Assembly: GCA_964035575.1 (NCBI GenBank)
Contig: OZ037842.1
Location: 930,001 to 994,000 of the forward strand
Direction: 5' to 3'
DNA length: 64,000 nucleotides
DNA from: Rhynchopus sp. YZ270_cl-10
Taxonomy: Eukaryota; Euglenozoa; Diplonemea; Diplonemida; Diplonemidae
The notes under the pieces were generated by a model. That model worked only from the letters and a program-made list of their open reading frames with translations, was not told where the DNA came from and did no database searches. Positions 1 to 11,128 of this stretch are shown here, one piece after another. Within the stretch, counting starts at the first letter, position 1; each line of letters begins with the position of its first letter. Made by a program: the position numbers and the translations under genes.

Positions 1-1635
1 GGCGTGTCAGACAGCTCGGCCACGTAATCGTTGAAGTCCTTTACCCGCGACACAATCTTGGAGAAGAATTTTTCACCTTCGGACTCTCGCTGACCCCTAT
101 CGTGTACGTCAAGGAAAGACTCCTCCTGCTGACGGCGCATTGCTTCATTCACACCATGATGATCCAGCAGGGCACGTAACTGGGAGAGATGCGTAAGGAT
201 GGATGCTTGTAGTGGGTACACACCTTGTCAATTTCGGCACCGATCTGTTGGATCTTCGTTAACGAAGATTGCCTCTCGTGAGCCAGGGCAGTCGCCACCT
301 CAGGGTTGGTGGACCGGAGGTTGGCATACGACTGCTTCTGGTCCACCTGCAGTCGTCGAGGTGTTTTGTGGCGTTTGTTTGTTGATAATTATGAGTCTGT
401 ACTCCACATACCAAGTCTATGACCTGCTTCTCTTGGTCTTCTTGAGCCTTCAGCACCTGAAAATACCGGTGTGCGGACATGTGAAGTGCTGCTTGCGACA
501 CTGACACACGCCGATCAACATCTGCACCATGCCGTTCCAACGTTTCAGCCGTCAACGACGTGAAGTCCCGCACAAACTGTGCTGTACTCTCTGCCAACCT
601 CACTGTGGCAGCCGCACCCTCAGACTTTTCCTCAAACAATGCAGCCTCGTTAGCAACGAGACTTTCAAAGTGGTGCAACGCTGCTTCTACATGATTTGCC
701 GTCGCTTTGTTGAGCCTGCATTGCTTTGCGGTGTTGCACATCTCCTTTGTAATGTTTGTGAAGTCGTTGTACTTCAGAAGGATTTCCTCCAGAGTTGTTT
801 GCGCCTGCTTCCGGAGAGACTTCACTTGATCACTAAGTTCTTTCACAGCCTTAGCACTGTGTGCGTGCTCACCGAGTAGGCCGCACGGATCCCCTTCACA
901 TAACTCCCTCATGACCTCTGCCGCCCGGTGTGCCACATCGGCGTACTTTGCTGACGATCTTGCAACCTCAGCATATTCCCCTGCTGACGCCTGGATCGCG
1001 TCGTTACGCACTGACAGCTCAACAACCTCTGCGCGGCTGTGCTCCGCTCCTGCAACCTTCTCAGCACCGCTTTTCAGTACTGCATGGTGGCCCACTGTAT
1101 CGACATACCCACTCTCGCTGTCGTCAACACTATCGGCGTCATCACTGTTGATGTTAGGCATTCGTCGCGAAGCTGCAGAGGCAGCATCAGATGCCGCAGT
1201 CAGTGCTGCCCGTACACGTGGCAGCTGCAGGGAACGAGGATGTACAAAGGGAAGCCCCTCGTAGGAGTGCAGTATTTCCACGAACTTCTCAACGGCCTGC
1301 ACCTGCTCGTTGTTCAGTGCGGTGTCTGCAGTCATCTGTGTAATGGCCCGTATGGAATGCAGAATGTCGTCATTCGGAGGGTACTCACGGCCCATTTCTG
1401 ATACGATCATGCTATCAGCACTTTCTGCAATGTAGGCCTTGCCAGCCAACTCCATCGCCTTCATCTTAACTTGTTCAAAGGCGCGAATGTTATCTTCCTC
1501 ATACTCACTTCCGTGCGATCCAGGAACGCGCTTCACACCTTCTAAAAAGCGATCCAGCTCACCTAACATGCCCACATGGAACTGGCGTAACGCCTGAATA
1601 TCAAAGAGAGCTGGCACATCCCCACCACTCGACAT
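1..1635 (-). CDS. Helical, alanine-rich protein of unknown function, three exons seen, 3' end outside window
   Basis: I do not recognise the family. Exon 1 (1635-412) encodes 408 residues from MSSGGDVPALF, exon 2 (346-224) 41 residues, and exon 3 (179-1) stays open to the window edge, so the protein has at least 508 residues. The three exons join in the same phase without a stop, and the frames on either side of each intron are otherwise closed. Residues 1-150 look like a folded helical region. Residues 160-180 are acidic and low in complexity (DDADSVDDSESG). From about 260 onward the chain is rich in A, E, K, Q and L with heptad-like spacing, as in coiled coils. No signal peptide or membrane segment is visible. 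The end (EKFFSKIVSRVKDFNDYV in exon 3) weakly recalls the end of the ALIX/Bro1 V domain, but that is a guess. The ATG at 1635 is the first in the frame and follows a TATAAAAA stretch. Confidence 0.8.
180..223 (-). other. Spliceosomal intron 2 (44 nt)
   Basis: On the minus strand the segment begins GTGTGTACCC, has a pyrimidine-rich end and finishes CTCTCCCAG. Removal joins ...GAEIDK to LRALLDHHG... in phase 0 and the frame then stays open for 59 codons to the window edge. Unspliced reading ends at a stop at 149-151. Confidence 0.75.
347..411 (-). other. Spliceosomal intron 1 (65 nt)
   Basis: On the minus strand the segment begins GTATGTGG and ends GACTGCAG. Removing it joins ...QVIDL to VDQKQSYANL... 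in phase 0. Without removal the frame is lost within 50 codons. The length is not a multiple of 3, so splicing is needed for the downstream frame. CTCATAAT in the middle is a possible branch site. Confidence 0.8.
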
Positions 1636-1645
1636 TGTATGTGCT

Positions 1646-1655
1646 CCTTTTTATA
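1646..1655 (-). promoter_or_regulatory. TATA-like AT-rich stretch before the start codon
   Basis: The minus strand reads TATAAAAAGG between 11 and 20 nt upstream of the ATG at 1635. If it is a TATA element, the 5' leader would have to be extremely short. It could equally be chance AT richness. A pyrimidine-rich stretch ending in CAG lies 50-120 nt upstream on the same strand. Confidence 0.2.
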
Positions 1656-1753
1656 CGTATTCCAGGAACATGTTTCCCCACAAAAACTACCTCTGTTTGA
1701 GGGGAGGATAATGTGGATGGGGAGCATTAGGGGTGCGGTGGGTGGGGACAAAA

Positions 1754-2077
1754 TCACAAGCAAAACAGAGCACAGGAGGACAACACATTTGCCACGGATT
1801 CCCCATATCCTTTTGCCAGTGTCACGACTTCCGTATTTTCACATTCACCTGACAAAAAAATAAAAAGAGTACGAAAAAAACCAAAAATAAAAGGGTAATA
1901 AACATAGACACTCGCAAACTGAAACTGCAAAATACTCCAACACAACCAAGCAACAAACGCACCATACAAACATATTCTGAGCGAATACTCCATCAAAAAG
2001 ACAAAAATACAATACATCCCTAAAACGAAAAACTTCAGTCCGCGTTTCCTAGCCAAATACTGTTTACGCGAGACCAC
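1754..2077 (-). CDS. Weak 107-codon hydrophobic ORF
   Basis: The frame starts MVSRKQYLARK, followed by three to four stretches rich in F, I, L, V, W and Y (residues 15-32, 36-52, 56-80). It could be a small multi-span membrane protein. The region is AT-rich, and T-rich codons alone give hydrophobic residues. No family is recognised and no splice context supports it. The rest of 1656-2340 holds only short open frames with no features I can name. Confidence 0.2.
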   Translation of the reverse strand: MVSRKQYLARKRGLKFFVLGMYCIFVFLMEYSLRICLYGAFVAWLCWSILQFQFASVYVYYPFIFGFFRTLFIFLSGECENTEVVTLAKGYGESVANVLSSCALFCL

Positions 2078-2340
2078 CTTAATAAGAAGTTATTACCAAT
2101 ATTCACACACCGTCAGGACGACACAGATGACAATCCCAATGTTTCATCACGTACTTCTTTCCTGACAACATCACTGCCGACGGTCCATATTGAAACCACC
2201 CGTACAGGTCCTTTACATGTCGTTGATACAAACGGGAAAACGAAATAATTCCCAAACACTTGTGATTAGAGTCAAACGTATCCTCCCCACCCAGTATCCT
2301 AACGCCAAGACAGACCCCCATAAACCTCCACTACACTTTC

Positions 2341-2540
2341 CAACGCAACGTTTTCGTACTCATAAAACGGACGCTTTACAACGTATCATTTTCGTGGTTC
2401 AAAAAAAGAAAATATACAACGCACTGTTTTCGTTCTTCGAAAAGGCACACTTCTCAACGGTTCGTTTTGTTGCATCTAAAAGACACACTCCCAAACAAGC
2501 AAATTACGTTACTCTAAACCCACGCGATAAAAATGGATCG
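2341..2540 (+). repeat. Decayed edge of the 38-bp satellite
   Basis: The anchor CAACG occurs at 2341, 2379, 2417 and 2455, exactly 38 bp apart, each followed after a few bases by TTTTCG or a variant. The best unit (from 2417) aligns to the satellite unit at CAACGCA, and at a CGAAAA..CACACTTC part matching GAAACGCTTCC. Similarity rises toward 2541, where the clean array begins. This is an old, no longer homogenised margin of array A1. Confidence 0.7.
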
Positions 2541-5500
2541 ATCAAACGGGTGCAAAACCACGCGTCTATAACAGCACGATGAAACGCGTCCAAAACAGCG
2601 CATCGAAAACAGCGCGATGAAACGCGTCCAAAACAGCGCGTCGAAAACAGCGCGATGAAACACTTCCAAAACAACGCATCCAAAACAGCGCGATGAAACG
2701 CGTCCAAAACAGCGCATCGAAAACAGCGCGATGAAACGCGTCCAAAACAGCGCATCGAAAACAGCGCGATGAAACGCGTCCAAAACAGCGCATCGATACG
2801 AGCGCGATGAAACACTTCCAAAACAACGCATCGAAAACAGCGCGATGAAACGCTTCCAAAACAGCGCATCGAAAACAGCGCGATGAAACGCGTGCAAAAC
2901 AACGCATCGATACGAGCGCGATGAAACGCGTCCAAAACAGCGCATCGAAAACAGCGCGATGAAACGCTTACAAAACAGCGCATCGAAAACAGCGCGATGA
3001 AACGCGTCCAAAACAGCGCATCGAAAACAGCGCGATGAAACGCGTCCAAAACAGCGCATCGAAAACAGCGCGATGAAACGCTTCCAAAACAGCGCATCGA
3101 AAACAGCGCGATGAAACGCGTCCAAAACAGCGCATCGAAAACAGCGCGATGAAACGCGTCCAAAACAGCGCATCGAAAACAGCGCGATGAAACGCTTCCA
3201 AAACAACGCATCGAAAACAGCGCGATGAAACGCTTCCAAAACAGCGCATCGAAAACAGCGCGATGAAACGCTTCCAAAACAACGCATCGAAAACAGCGCG
3301 AAGAAACGCGTCCAAAACAACCCATCGAAAACAGCGCGATGAAACGCTTCCAAAACAACGCATCGAAAACAGCGCGATGAAACGCGTGCAAAACAACGCA
3401 TCGATACGAGCGCGATGAAACGCGTCCAAAACAGCTCATCGAAAACAGCGCGATGAAACGCTTCCAAAACAGCGCATCGAAAACAGCGGGATGAAACGCT
3501 TACAAAACAGCGCACCGATAACAGCGCGATGAAACGCGTCCAAAACAGCGCATCGAAAACAGCGCGATGAAACGCTTCCAAAACAGCGCATCGAAAACAG
3601 CGCGATTAAACGCGTGCAAAACAACGCATCGAAAACAGCGCGATGAAACGCTTACAAAACAGTGCACCGATAACAGCGCGATGAAACGCGTCCAAAACAA
3701 CGCATCGAAAACAGCGCGATGAAACGCGTGCAAAACAACGCATCGATACGAGCGCGATGAAACGCTTCCAAAACAGCGCATCGAAAACAGCGCGATGAAA
3801 CGCGTCCAAAACAGCGCATCGAAAACAGCGCGATGAAACGCGTCCAAAACAACGCATCGATACGAGCGCGATGAAACGCGTGCAAAACAGCGCATCGAAA
3901 ACAGCGCGATGAAACGCTTCCAAAACAGCGCATCGAAAACAGCGGGATGAAACGCTTCCAAAACAGCGTATCGAAAACAGCGCGATGAAACGCGTCCAAA
4001 ACAGCGCATCGATAACAGCGCGATGAAACGCTTCCAAAACAGCGCATCGAAAACAGCGCGATGAAACGCTTCCAAAACAGCGCATCGAAAACAGCGCGAT
4101 GAAACGCGTCCAAAACAGCGCATCGAAAACAGCGCGAAGAAACGCGTCCAACACAGCGCGTCGAAAACAGCGCGATGAAACGCTTCCAAAACAACGCATC
4201 GAAAACAGCACGATGAAACGCGTCCAAAACAGCGCATCGAAAACAGCGCGAAGAAACGCGTCCAACACAGCGCGTCGAAAACAGCGCGATGAAACGCATC
4301 CAAAACAGCGCATCGAAAACAGCGCGATGAAACGCTTCCAAAACAGCGCATCGAAAACAGCGCGATGAAACGCTTCCAAAACAGCGCATCGAAAACAGCG
4401 CGATGAAACGCGTCCAAAACAGCGCGATGAAACGCTTCCAAAACAGCGCATCGAAAACAGCGCGATGAAACGCTTCCAAAACAGCGCATCGAAAACAGCG
4501 CGATGAAACGCTTCCAAAACAGCGCATCGAAAACAGCGCGATGAAACGCGTCCAAAACAGCGCGATGAAACGCTTCCAAAACAGCGCATCGAAAACAGCG
4601 CGATGAAACGCGTCCAAAACAGCGCGATGAAACGCTTCCAAAACAGCGCATCGAAAACAGCGCGATGAAACGCTTCCAAAACAGCGCATCGAAAACAGCG
4701 CGATGAAACGCTTCCAAAACAGCGCGATGAAACGCTTCCAAAACAGCGCATCGAAAACAGCGCGATGAAACGCGTCCAAAACAGCGCATCGAAAACAGCG
4801 CGATGAAACGCTTCCAAAACAGCGCATCGAAAACAGCGCGATGAAACGCGTCCAAAACAGCGCGATGAAACGCTTCCAAAACAGCGCATCGAAAACAGCG
4901 CGATGAAACGCTTCCAAAACAGCGCGATGAAACGCTTCCAAAACAGCGCATCGAAAACAGCGCGATGAAACGCGTCCAAAACAGCGCGATGAAACGCTTC
5001 CAAAACAGCGCATCGAAAACAGCGCGATGAAACGCGTCCAAAACAGCGCATCGAAAACAGCGCGATGAAACGCGTCCAAAACAGCGCATCGAAAACAGCG
5101 CGATGAAACGCGTCCAAAACACCGCATCGATAACAGCGCGATGAAACGCTTCCAAAACAGCGCATCGAAAACAGCGCGATGAAACGCTTCCATAACAGCG
5201 CATCGAATACAGCGCGATGAAACGCGTCCAAAACAGCGCGATGAAACGCTTCCAAAACAGCGCATCGAAAACAGCGCGATGAAACGCGTCCAAAACAGCG
5301 CTTCGAAAACAGCGCGATGAAATGCTTCCAAAACAACGCATCGAAAACAGCGCGATGAAACGCGTCCAAAACAGCGCGATGAAACGCGTCTAAAACAGCG
5401 CATCGAAAACAGCGCGATGAAACGCTTCCATAACAGCGCATCGAATACAGCGCGATGAAACGCGTCCAAAACAGCGCATCGAAAACAGCGCGATGAAACG

Positions 5501-7931
5501 CGTCCAAAACAGCGCATCGAAAACAGCGGGACGAAACGCGTCCAAAACAACGCATCGAAAACAGCACGATGAAACGCTTCCAAAACAACGCATCGAAAAC
5601 AGCACGATGAAACGCGTCCAAAACAGCGCATCGCAAACAGCGCGATGAAACGCATCCAAAACAGCGCATCGAAAACAGCGCGATGAAACGCTTCCAAAAC
5701 AGCGCATCGAAAACAGCGCGATGAAACGCTTCCAAAACAGCGCATCGAAAACAGCGCGATGAAACGCGTCCAAAACAGCGCGATGAAACGCTTCCAAAAC
5801 AGCGCATCGAAAACAGCGCGATGAAACGCGTCCAAAACAGCGCATCGAAAACAGCGCGATGAAACGCGTCCAAAACAGCGCATCGAAAACAGCGCGATGA
5901 AACGCGTCCAAAACACCGCATCGATAACAGCGCGATGAAACGCTTCCAAAACAGCGCATCGAATACAGCGCGATGAAACGCGTCCAAAACAGCGCGTCCA
6001 AAACAGCGCGATGAAACGCTTCGAAAACAGCGCATCGAAAACAGCGCGATGAAACGCGTCCAAAACAGCGCTTCGAAAACAGCGCGATGAAATGCTTCCA
6101 AAACAACGCATCGAAAACAGCGCGATGAAACGCGTCCAAAACAGCGCGATGAAACGCGTCTAAAACAGCGCATCGAAAACAGCGCGATGAAACGCTTCCA
6201 TAACAGCGCATCGAATACAGCGCGATGAAACGCGTCCAAAACAGCGCATCGAAAACAGCGCGATGAAACGCTTCCATAACAGCGCATCGAATACAGCGCG
6301 ATGAAACGCGTCCAAAACAGCGCATCGAAAACAGCGGGACGAAACGCGTCCAAAACAACGCATCGAAAACAGCACGATGAAACGCTTCCAAAACAACGCA
6401 TCGAAAACAGCACGATGAAACGCGTCCAAAACAGCGCATCGCAAACAGCGCGATGAAACGCATCCAAAACAGCGCATCGAAAACAGCGCGATGAAACGCT
6501 TCCAAAACAGCGCATCGAAAACAGCGCGATGAAACGCGTCCAAAACAGCGCGATGAAACGCTTCCAAAACAGCGCATCGAAAACAGCGCGATGAAACGCT
6601 TCCAAAACAGCGCATCGAAAACAGCGCGATGAAACGCTTCCAAAACAGCGCATCGAAAACAGCGCGATGAAACGCGTCCAAAACAGCGCGATGAAACGCT
6701 TCCAAAACAGCGCATCGAAAACAGCGCGATGAAACGCTTCCAAAACAGCGCATCGAAAACAGCGCGATGAAACGCGTCCAAAACAGCGCGATGAAACGCT
6801 TCCAAAACAGCGCATCGAAAACAGCGCGATGAAACGCTTCCAAAACAGCGCATCGAAAACAGCGCGATGAAACGCGTCCAAAACAGCGCGATGAAATGCT
6901 TCCAAAACAACGCATCGAAAACAGCGCGATGAAACGCGTCCAAAACAGCGCGATGAAACGCGTCCAAAACAGCGCATCGAAAACAGCGCGATGAAACGCG
7001 TCCAAAACAACGCATCGATAACAGCGCGATGAAACGCTTCCAAAACAACGCATCGAAAACAGCGCGATGAAACGCTTCCAAAACAGCGCATCGAAAACAG
7101 CGGGATGAAACGCTTCCAAAACAACGCATCGAAAACAGCGCGAAGAAACGCGTCCAAAACAGCGCATCGAAAACAGCGCGATGAAACGCTTCCAAAACAA
7201 CGCATCGAAAACAGCGCGAAGAAACGCGTCCAAAACAACGCATCGAAAACAGCGCGATGAAACGCTTCCATAACAGCGCATCGAAAACAGCGCGATGAAA
7301 CGCTTCCATAACAGCGCATCGAATACAGCGCGATGAAACGCGTCCAAAACAGCGCATCGAAAACAGCGGGATGAAACGCGTCCAAAACAACGCATCGATA
7401 ACAGCGCGATGAAACGCGTCCAAAACAACGCATCGAAAACAGCGCGATGAAACGCTTCCATAACAGCGCATCGAAAACAGCGCGATGAAACGCGTCCAAA
7501 ACAACGCATCGAAAACAGCGCGAAGAAACGCGTCCAAAACAACGCATCGAAAACAGCGCGAAGAAACGCGTCCAAAACAGCGCATCGAAAACAGCGCGAT
7601 GAAACGCTTCCAAAACAACGCATCGAAAACAGCGCGAAGAAACGCGTCCAAAACAACGCATCGAAAACAGCGCGATGAAACGCGTGCAAAACAACGCATC
7701 GATACGAGCGCGATGAAACGCGTCCAAAACAGCTCATCGAAAACAGCGCGATGAAACGCTTCCAAAACAGCGCATCGAAAACAGCGCGATGAAACGCGTC
7801 CAAAACAGCGCGATGAAACGCTTCCAAAACAGCGCATCGAAAACAGCGCGATGAAACGCTTCCATAACAGCGCATCGAAAACAGCGCGATGAAACGCGTG
7901 CAAAACAACGCATCGAAAACAGCGCGATGAA
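2541..7931 (+). repeat. Satellite A array 1 (38-bp unit, 5.4 kb)
   Basis: The head-to-tail unit can be read as GCGATGAAACGC + GTCCAAAACAGC + GCATCGAAAACAGC. A short form of 24 bp lacks the last 14 bp. Common variants are GTCC/TTCC/GTGC in the middle block, CAGC/CAAC before GCATCG, GAT/GAA in the first block, and ATAC or ATAA for AAAA near the end. The array is preceded by decayed copies and ends abruptly at GCGATGAATTTAGTTTTG. There are no unique spacers, so it is not a CRISPR. No frame here should be annotated as a protein gene. Confidence 0.97.
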
Positions 7932-7946
7932 TTTAGTTTTGCTAAT

Positions 7947-8724
7947 CCTTAACACTCCCTATTGATCGTGGTTGATGTATGCAAAGATCTGAAAAGAAAC
8001 GAACAGATTCCCACGAACATGTGTCAACGACACAACCAACACAACGCTACCGATGTGTGCGCAACGATCTGAACGCAACGAACGTAACCAACCGAACACA
8101 ACCAACGCATCTCATCCAACACAACGGAACCGATGCGTGCGTCACTATCTGTACGCAACGAACGTAACCAACCGAACACAACCAACGCAACGCAACCGCT
8201 CCATACGTTGCGCTCTGTACGTAACGATCTCTACACAACGAACGCAACGCATGCAACACTACGTAACCTATGTGTACGTAGCGATCTGCATGCAACGAAC
8301 GCTACGTAACGAACGCAACGCAACCAACGCAACGAGTGGTTACAAACCCCCACGCATGGTTCTCACACCGCGTTGGCACGTTTCCCAAGCCGCAAACCCG
8401 GTTACCTGCCTGAAAAACCGTGTTTTTGGCCAAAACGCCTGTTTTCCCTGTAGAATCCTTAAGAATCCTTAAGGAACGCACGGTTCCTAAGGCATTTTAC
8501 ACGTAAACTCGCGACACGAAAATAGGAATTAAAAACTAATCTCTCAGCGATCTGATTTAGTAAGAACTCGATTTTTGGCCCTATCTTTCCAATGCCGAAA
8601 AAATCTTACACTTTGGCGCCTCTGCGAGAAATGTCATTTTTTGGGGTACCCCGTCGGGGGTGCCAAGGGGTGGGGGGGTACGCCACAAAAGCAACCTTAA
8701 AAACCTTAACACAGAGTGTTAAGG
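7947..8724 (-). mobile_element. D element copy 1 (778 bp, TIR CCTTAACACTC)
   Basis: It starts CCTTAACACTCCC and ends CACAGAGTGTTAAGG, an 11-bp terminal inverted repeat. Read on the minus strand it matches the C elements: hairpin terminus, a TTTAAGGTTGC motif, a G/C-rich run, the conserved core with AAACCCGGTT and CGTGGGGGTTTG, then a short degenerate piece of satellite B (8030-8335). Extra TTAAGG motifs lie inside the ends. No transposase is encoded; a non-autonomous DNA transposon is the best reading. It separates arrays A1 and A2. Confidence 0.8.
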
Positions 8725-11113
8725 AAATGCTTCCAAAACAACGCATCGAAAACAGCGCGATGAAACGCGTCCAAAACAGCGCGATGAAACGCGTCTAAAA
8801 CAGCGCATCGAAAACAGCGCGATGAAACGCTTCCATAACAGCGCATCGAATACAGCGCGATGAAACGCTTCCAAAACAGCGCATCGATAACAGCGCGATG
8901 AAACGCTTCCAAAACAGCGCATCGAAAACAGCGCGATGAAACGCGTCCAAAACAGCGCATCGAAAACAGCGCGATGAAACGCGTCCAAAACAGCGCGATG
9001 AAACGCGTCTAAAACAGCGCATCGAAAACAGCGCGATGAAACGCTTCCATAACAGCGCATCGAATACAGCGCGATGAAACGCGTCCAAAACAGCGCATCG
9101 ATAACAGCGCGATGAAACGCTTCCAAAACAGCGCATCGAAAACAGCGCGATGAAACGCGTCCAAAACAGCGCGATGAAACGCGTCCAAAACAGCGCGATG
9201 AAACGCGTCTAAAACAGCGCATCGAAAACAGCGCGATGAAACGCTTCCATAACAGCGCATCGAATACAGCGCGATGAAACGCGTCCAAAACAGCGCATCG
9301 ATAACAGCGCGATGAAACGCTTCCAAAACAGCGCATCGAAAACAGCGCGATGAAACGCTTCCATAACAGCGCATCGAATACAGCGCGATGAAACGCGTCC
9401 AAAACAGCGCATCGATAACAGCGCGATGAAACGCTTCCAAAACAGCGCATCGAAAACAGCGCGATGAAACGCTTCCATAACAGCGCGTCCAAAACAGCGC
9501 GATGAAACGCTTCCAAAACAGCGCATCGAAAACAGCGCGATGAAATGCTTCCAAAACAATGCATCGAAAACAGCGCGATGAAACGCGTCCAAAACAGCGC
9601 GATGAAACGCGTCTAAAACAGCGCATCGAAAACAGCGCGATGAAATGCTTCCAAAACAATGCATCGAAAACAGCGCGATGAAACGCGTCCAAAACAGCGC
9701 GATGAAACGCGTCTAAAACAGCGCATCGAAAACAGCGCGATGAAACGCTTCCATAACAGCGCATCGAAAACAGCGCGATGAAACGCGTCCAAAACAGCGC
9801 ATCGAAAACAGCGCGATGAAACGCTTCCAAAACAACGCATCGATAACAGCGCGATGAAACGCTTCCAAAACAACGCATCGAAAACAGCGCGAAGAAACGC
9901 GTCCAAAACAGCGCATCGAAAACAGCGCGAAGAAACGCGTCCAAAACAACGCATCGAAAACAGCGCGATGAAACGCGTCCAAAACAACGCATCGAAAACA
10001 GCGCGAAGAAACGCGTCCAAAACAGCGCATCGAAAACAGCGCGAAGAAACGCGTCCAAAACAACGCATCGAAAACAGCGCGATGAAACGCTTCCAAAACA
10101 ACGCATCGAAAACAGCGCGAAGAAACGCGTCCAAAACAACGCATCGAAAACAGCGCGATGAAACGCGTGCAAAACAACGCATCGATAACAGCGCGATGAA
10201 ACGCGTGCAAAACAACGCATCGAAAACAGCGCGATGAAACGCGTCCAAAACAACGCATCGAAAACAGCGCGATGAAACGCTTCCAAAACAGCGCTTCGAA
10301 AACAGCGCGATGAAATGCTTCCAAAACAACGCATCGAAAACAGCGCGAAGAAACGCGTCCAAAACAACGCATCGAAAACAGCGCGATGAAACGCTTCCAA
10401 AACAACGCATCGAAAACAGCGCGAAGAAACGCGTCCAAAACAACGCATCGAAAACAGCGCGATGAAACGCGTGCAAAACAACGCATCGATAACAGCGCGA
10501 TGAAACGCGTGCAAAACAACGCATCGAAAACAGCGCGATGAAACGCGTCCAAAACAACGCATCGAAAACAGCGCGATGAAACGCTTCCAAAACAGCGCAT
10601 CGAAAACAGCGCGATGAAACGCGTCCAAAACAGCGCACCGATAACAGCGCGATGAAACGCGTCCAAAACAGCGCATCGAAAACAGCGCGATGAAACGCGT
10701 GCAAAACAACGCATCGAAAACAGCGCGATGAAACGCGTCCAAAACAACGCATCGAAAACAGCGCGATGAAACGCTTCCAAAACAGCGCATCGAAAACAGC
10801 GCGATGAAACGCGTCCAAAACAGCGCACCGATAACAGCGCGATGAAACGCGTCCAAAACAGCGCATCGAAAACAGCGCGATGAAACGCGTGCAAAACAAC
10901 GCATCGAAAACAGCGCGATGAAACGCGTCCAAAACAACGAATCGAAAACAGCGCGATGAAACGCTTCCAAAACAGCGCATCGAAAACAGCGCGATGAAAC
11001 GCGTCCAAAACAGCGCACCGATAACAGCGCGATGAAACGCGTCCAAAACAGCGCATCGATACGAGCGCGATGAAACGCTTCCAAAACAGCGCATCGAAAA
11101 CAGCGCGATGAAT
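8725..11113 (+). repeat. Satellite A array 2 (2.4 kb)
   Basis: It begins at the D element end with AAATGCTTCCAAAAC and closes with the signature CATCGATACGAGCGCG followed by two units and GATGAATTTAGTTTTG. GAA-type units (GAAGAAACGC) cluster at about 9887-10430, and ATACAGC/ATAACAGC variants in the first third. Internal blocks of about 200 bp are repeated in order, a sign of higher-order organisation. Confidence 0.97.
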
Positions 11114-11128
11114 TTAGTTTTGCTAATT

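Noticed and set aside
1675-1760. Trypanosomatid-type trans-splice acceptor (pyrimidine tract ending CAG) upstream of the left gene
   Set aside because: The gene has two cis-introns and no spliced-leader evidence; a pyrimidine-rich 5' flank alone is not diagnostic.
2103-2321. 72-codon minus ORF (MGVCLGVRILGGED) as an upstream exon of 1754-2077
   Set aside because: I tried GT...AG joins between the two frames; each gave an early stop, so there is no support for one gene.
3606-7727. Minus-strand ORF of 1373 codons and dozens like it through 61.9 kb
   Set aside because: They are the reading of the 38-bp satellite. The same residue cycle appears in all three minus frames, with no start context, no unique domain and no codon-position bias visible.
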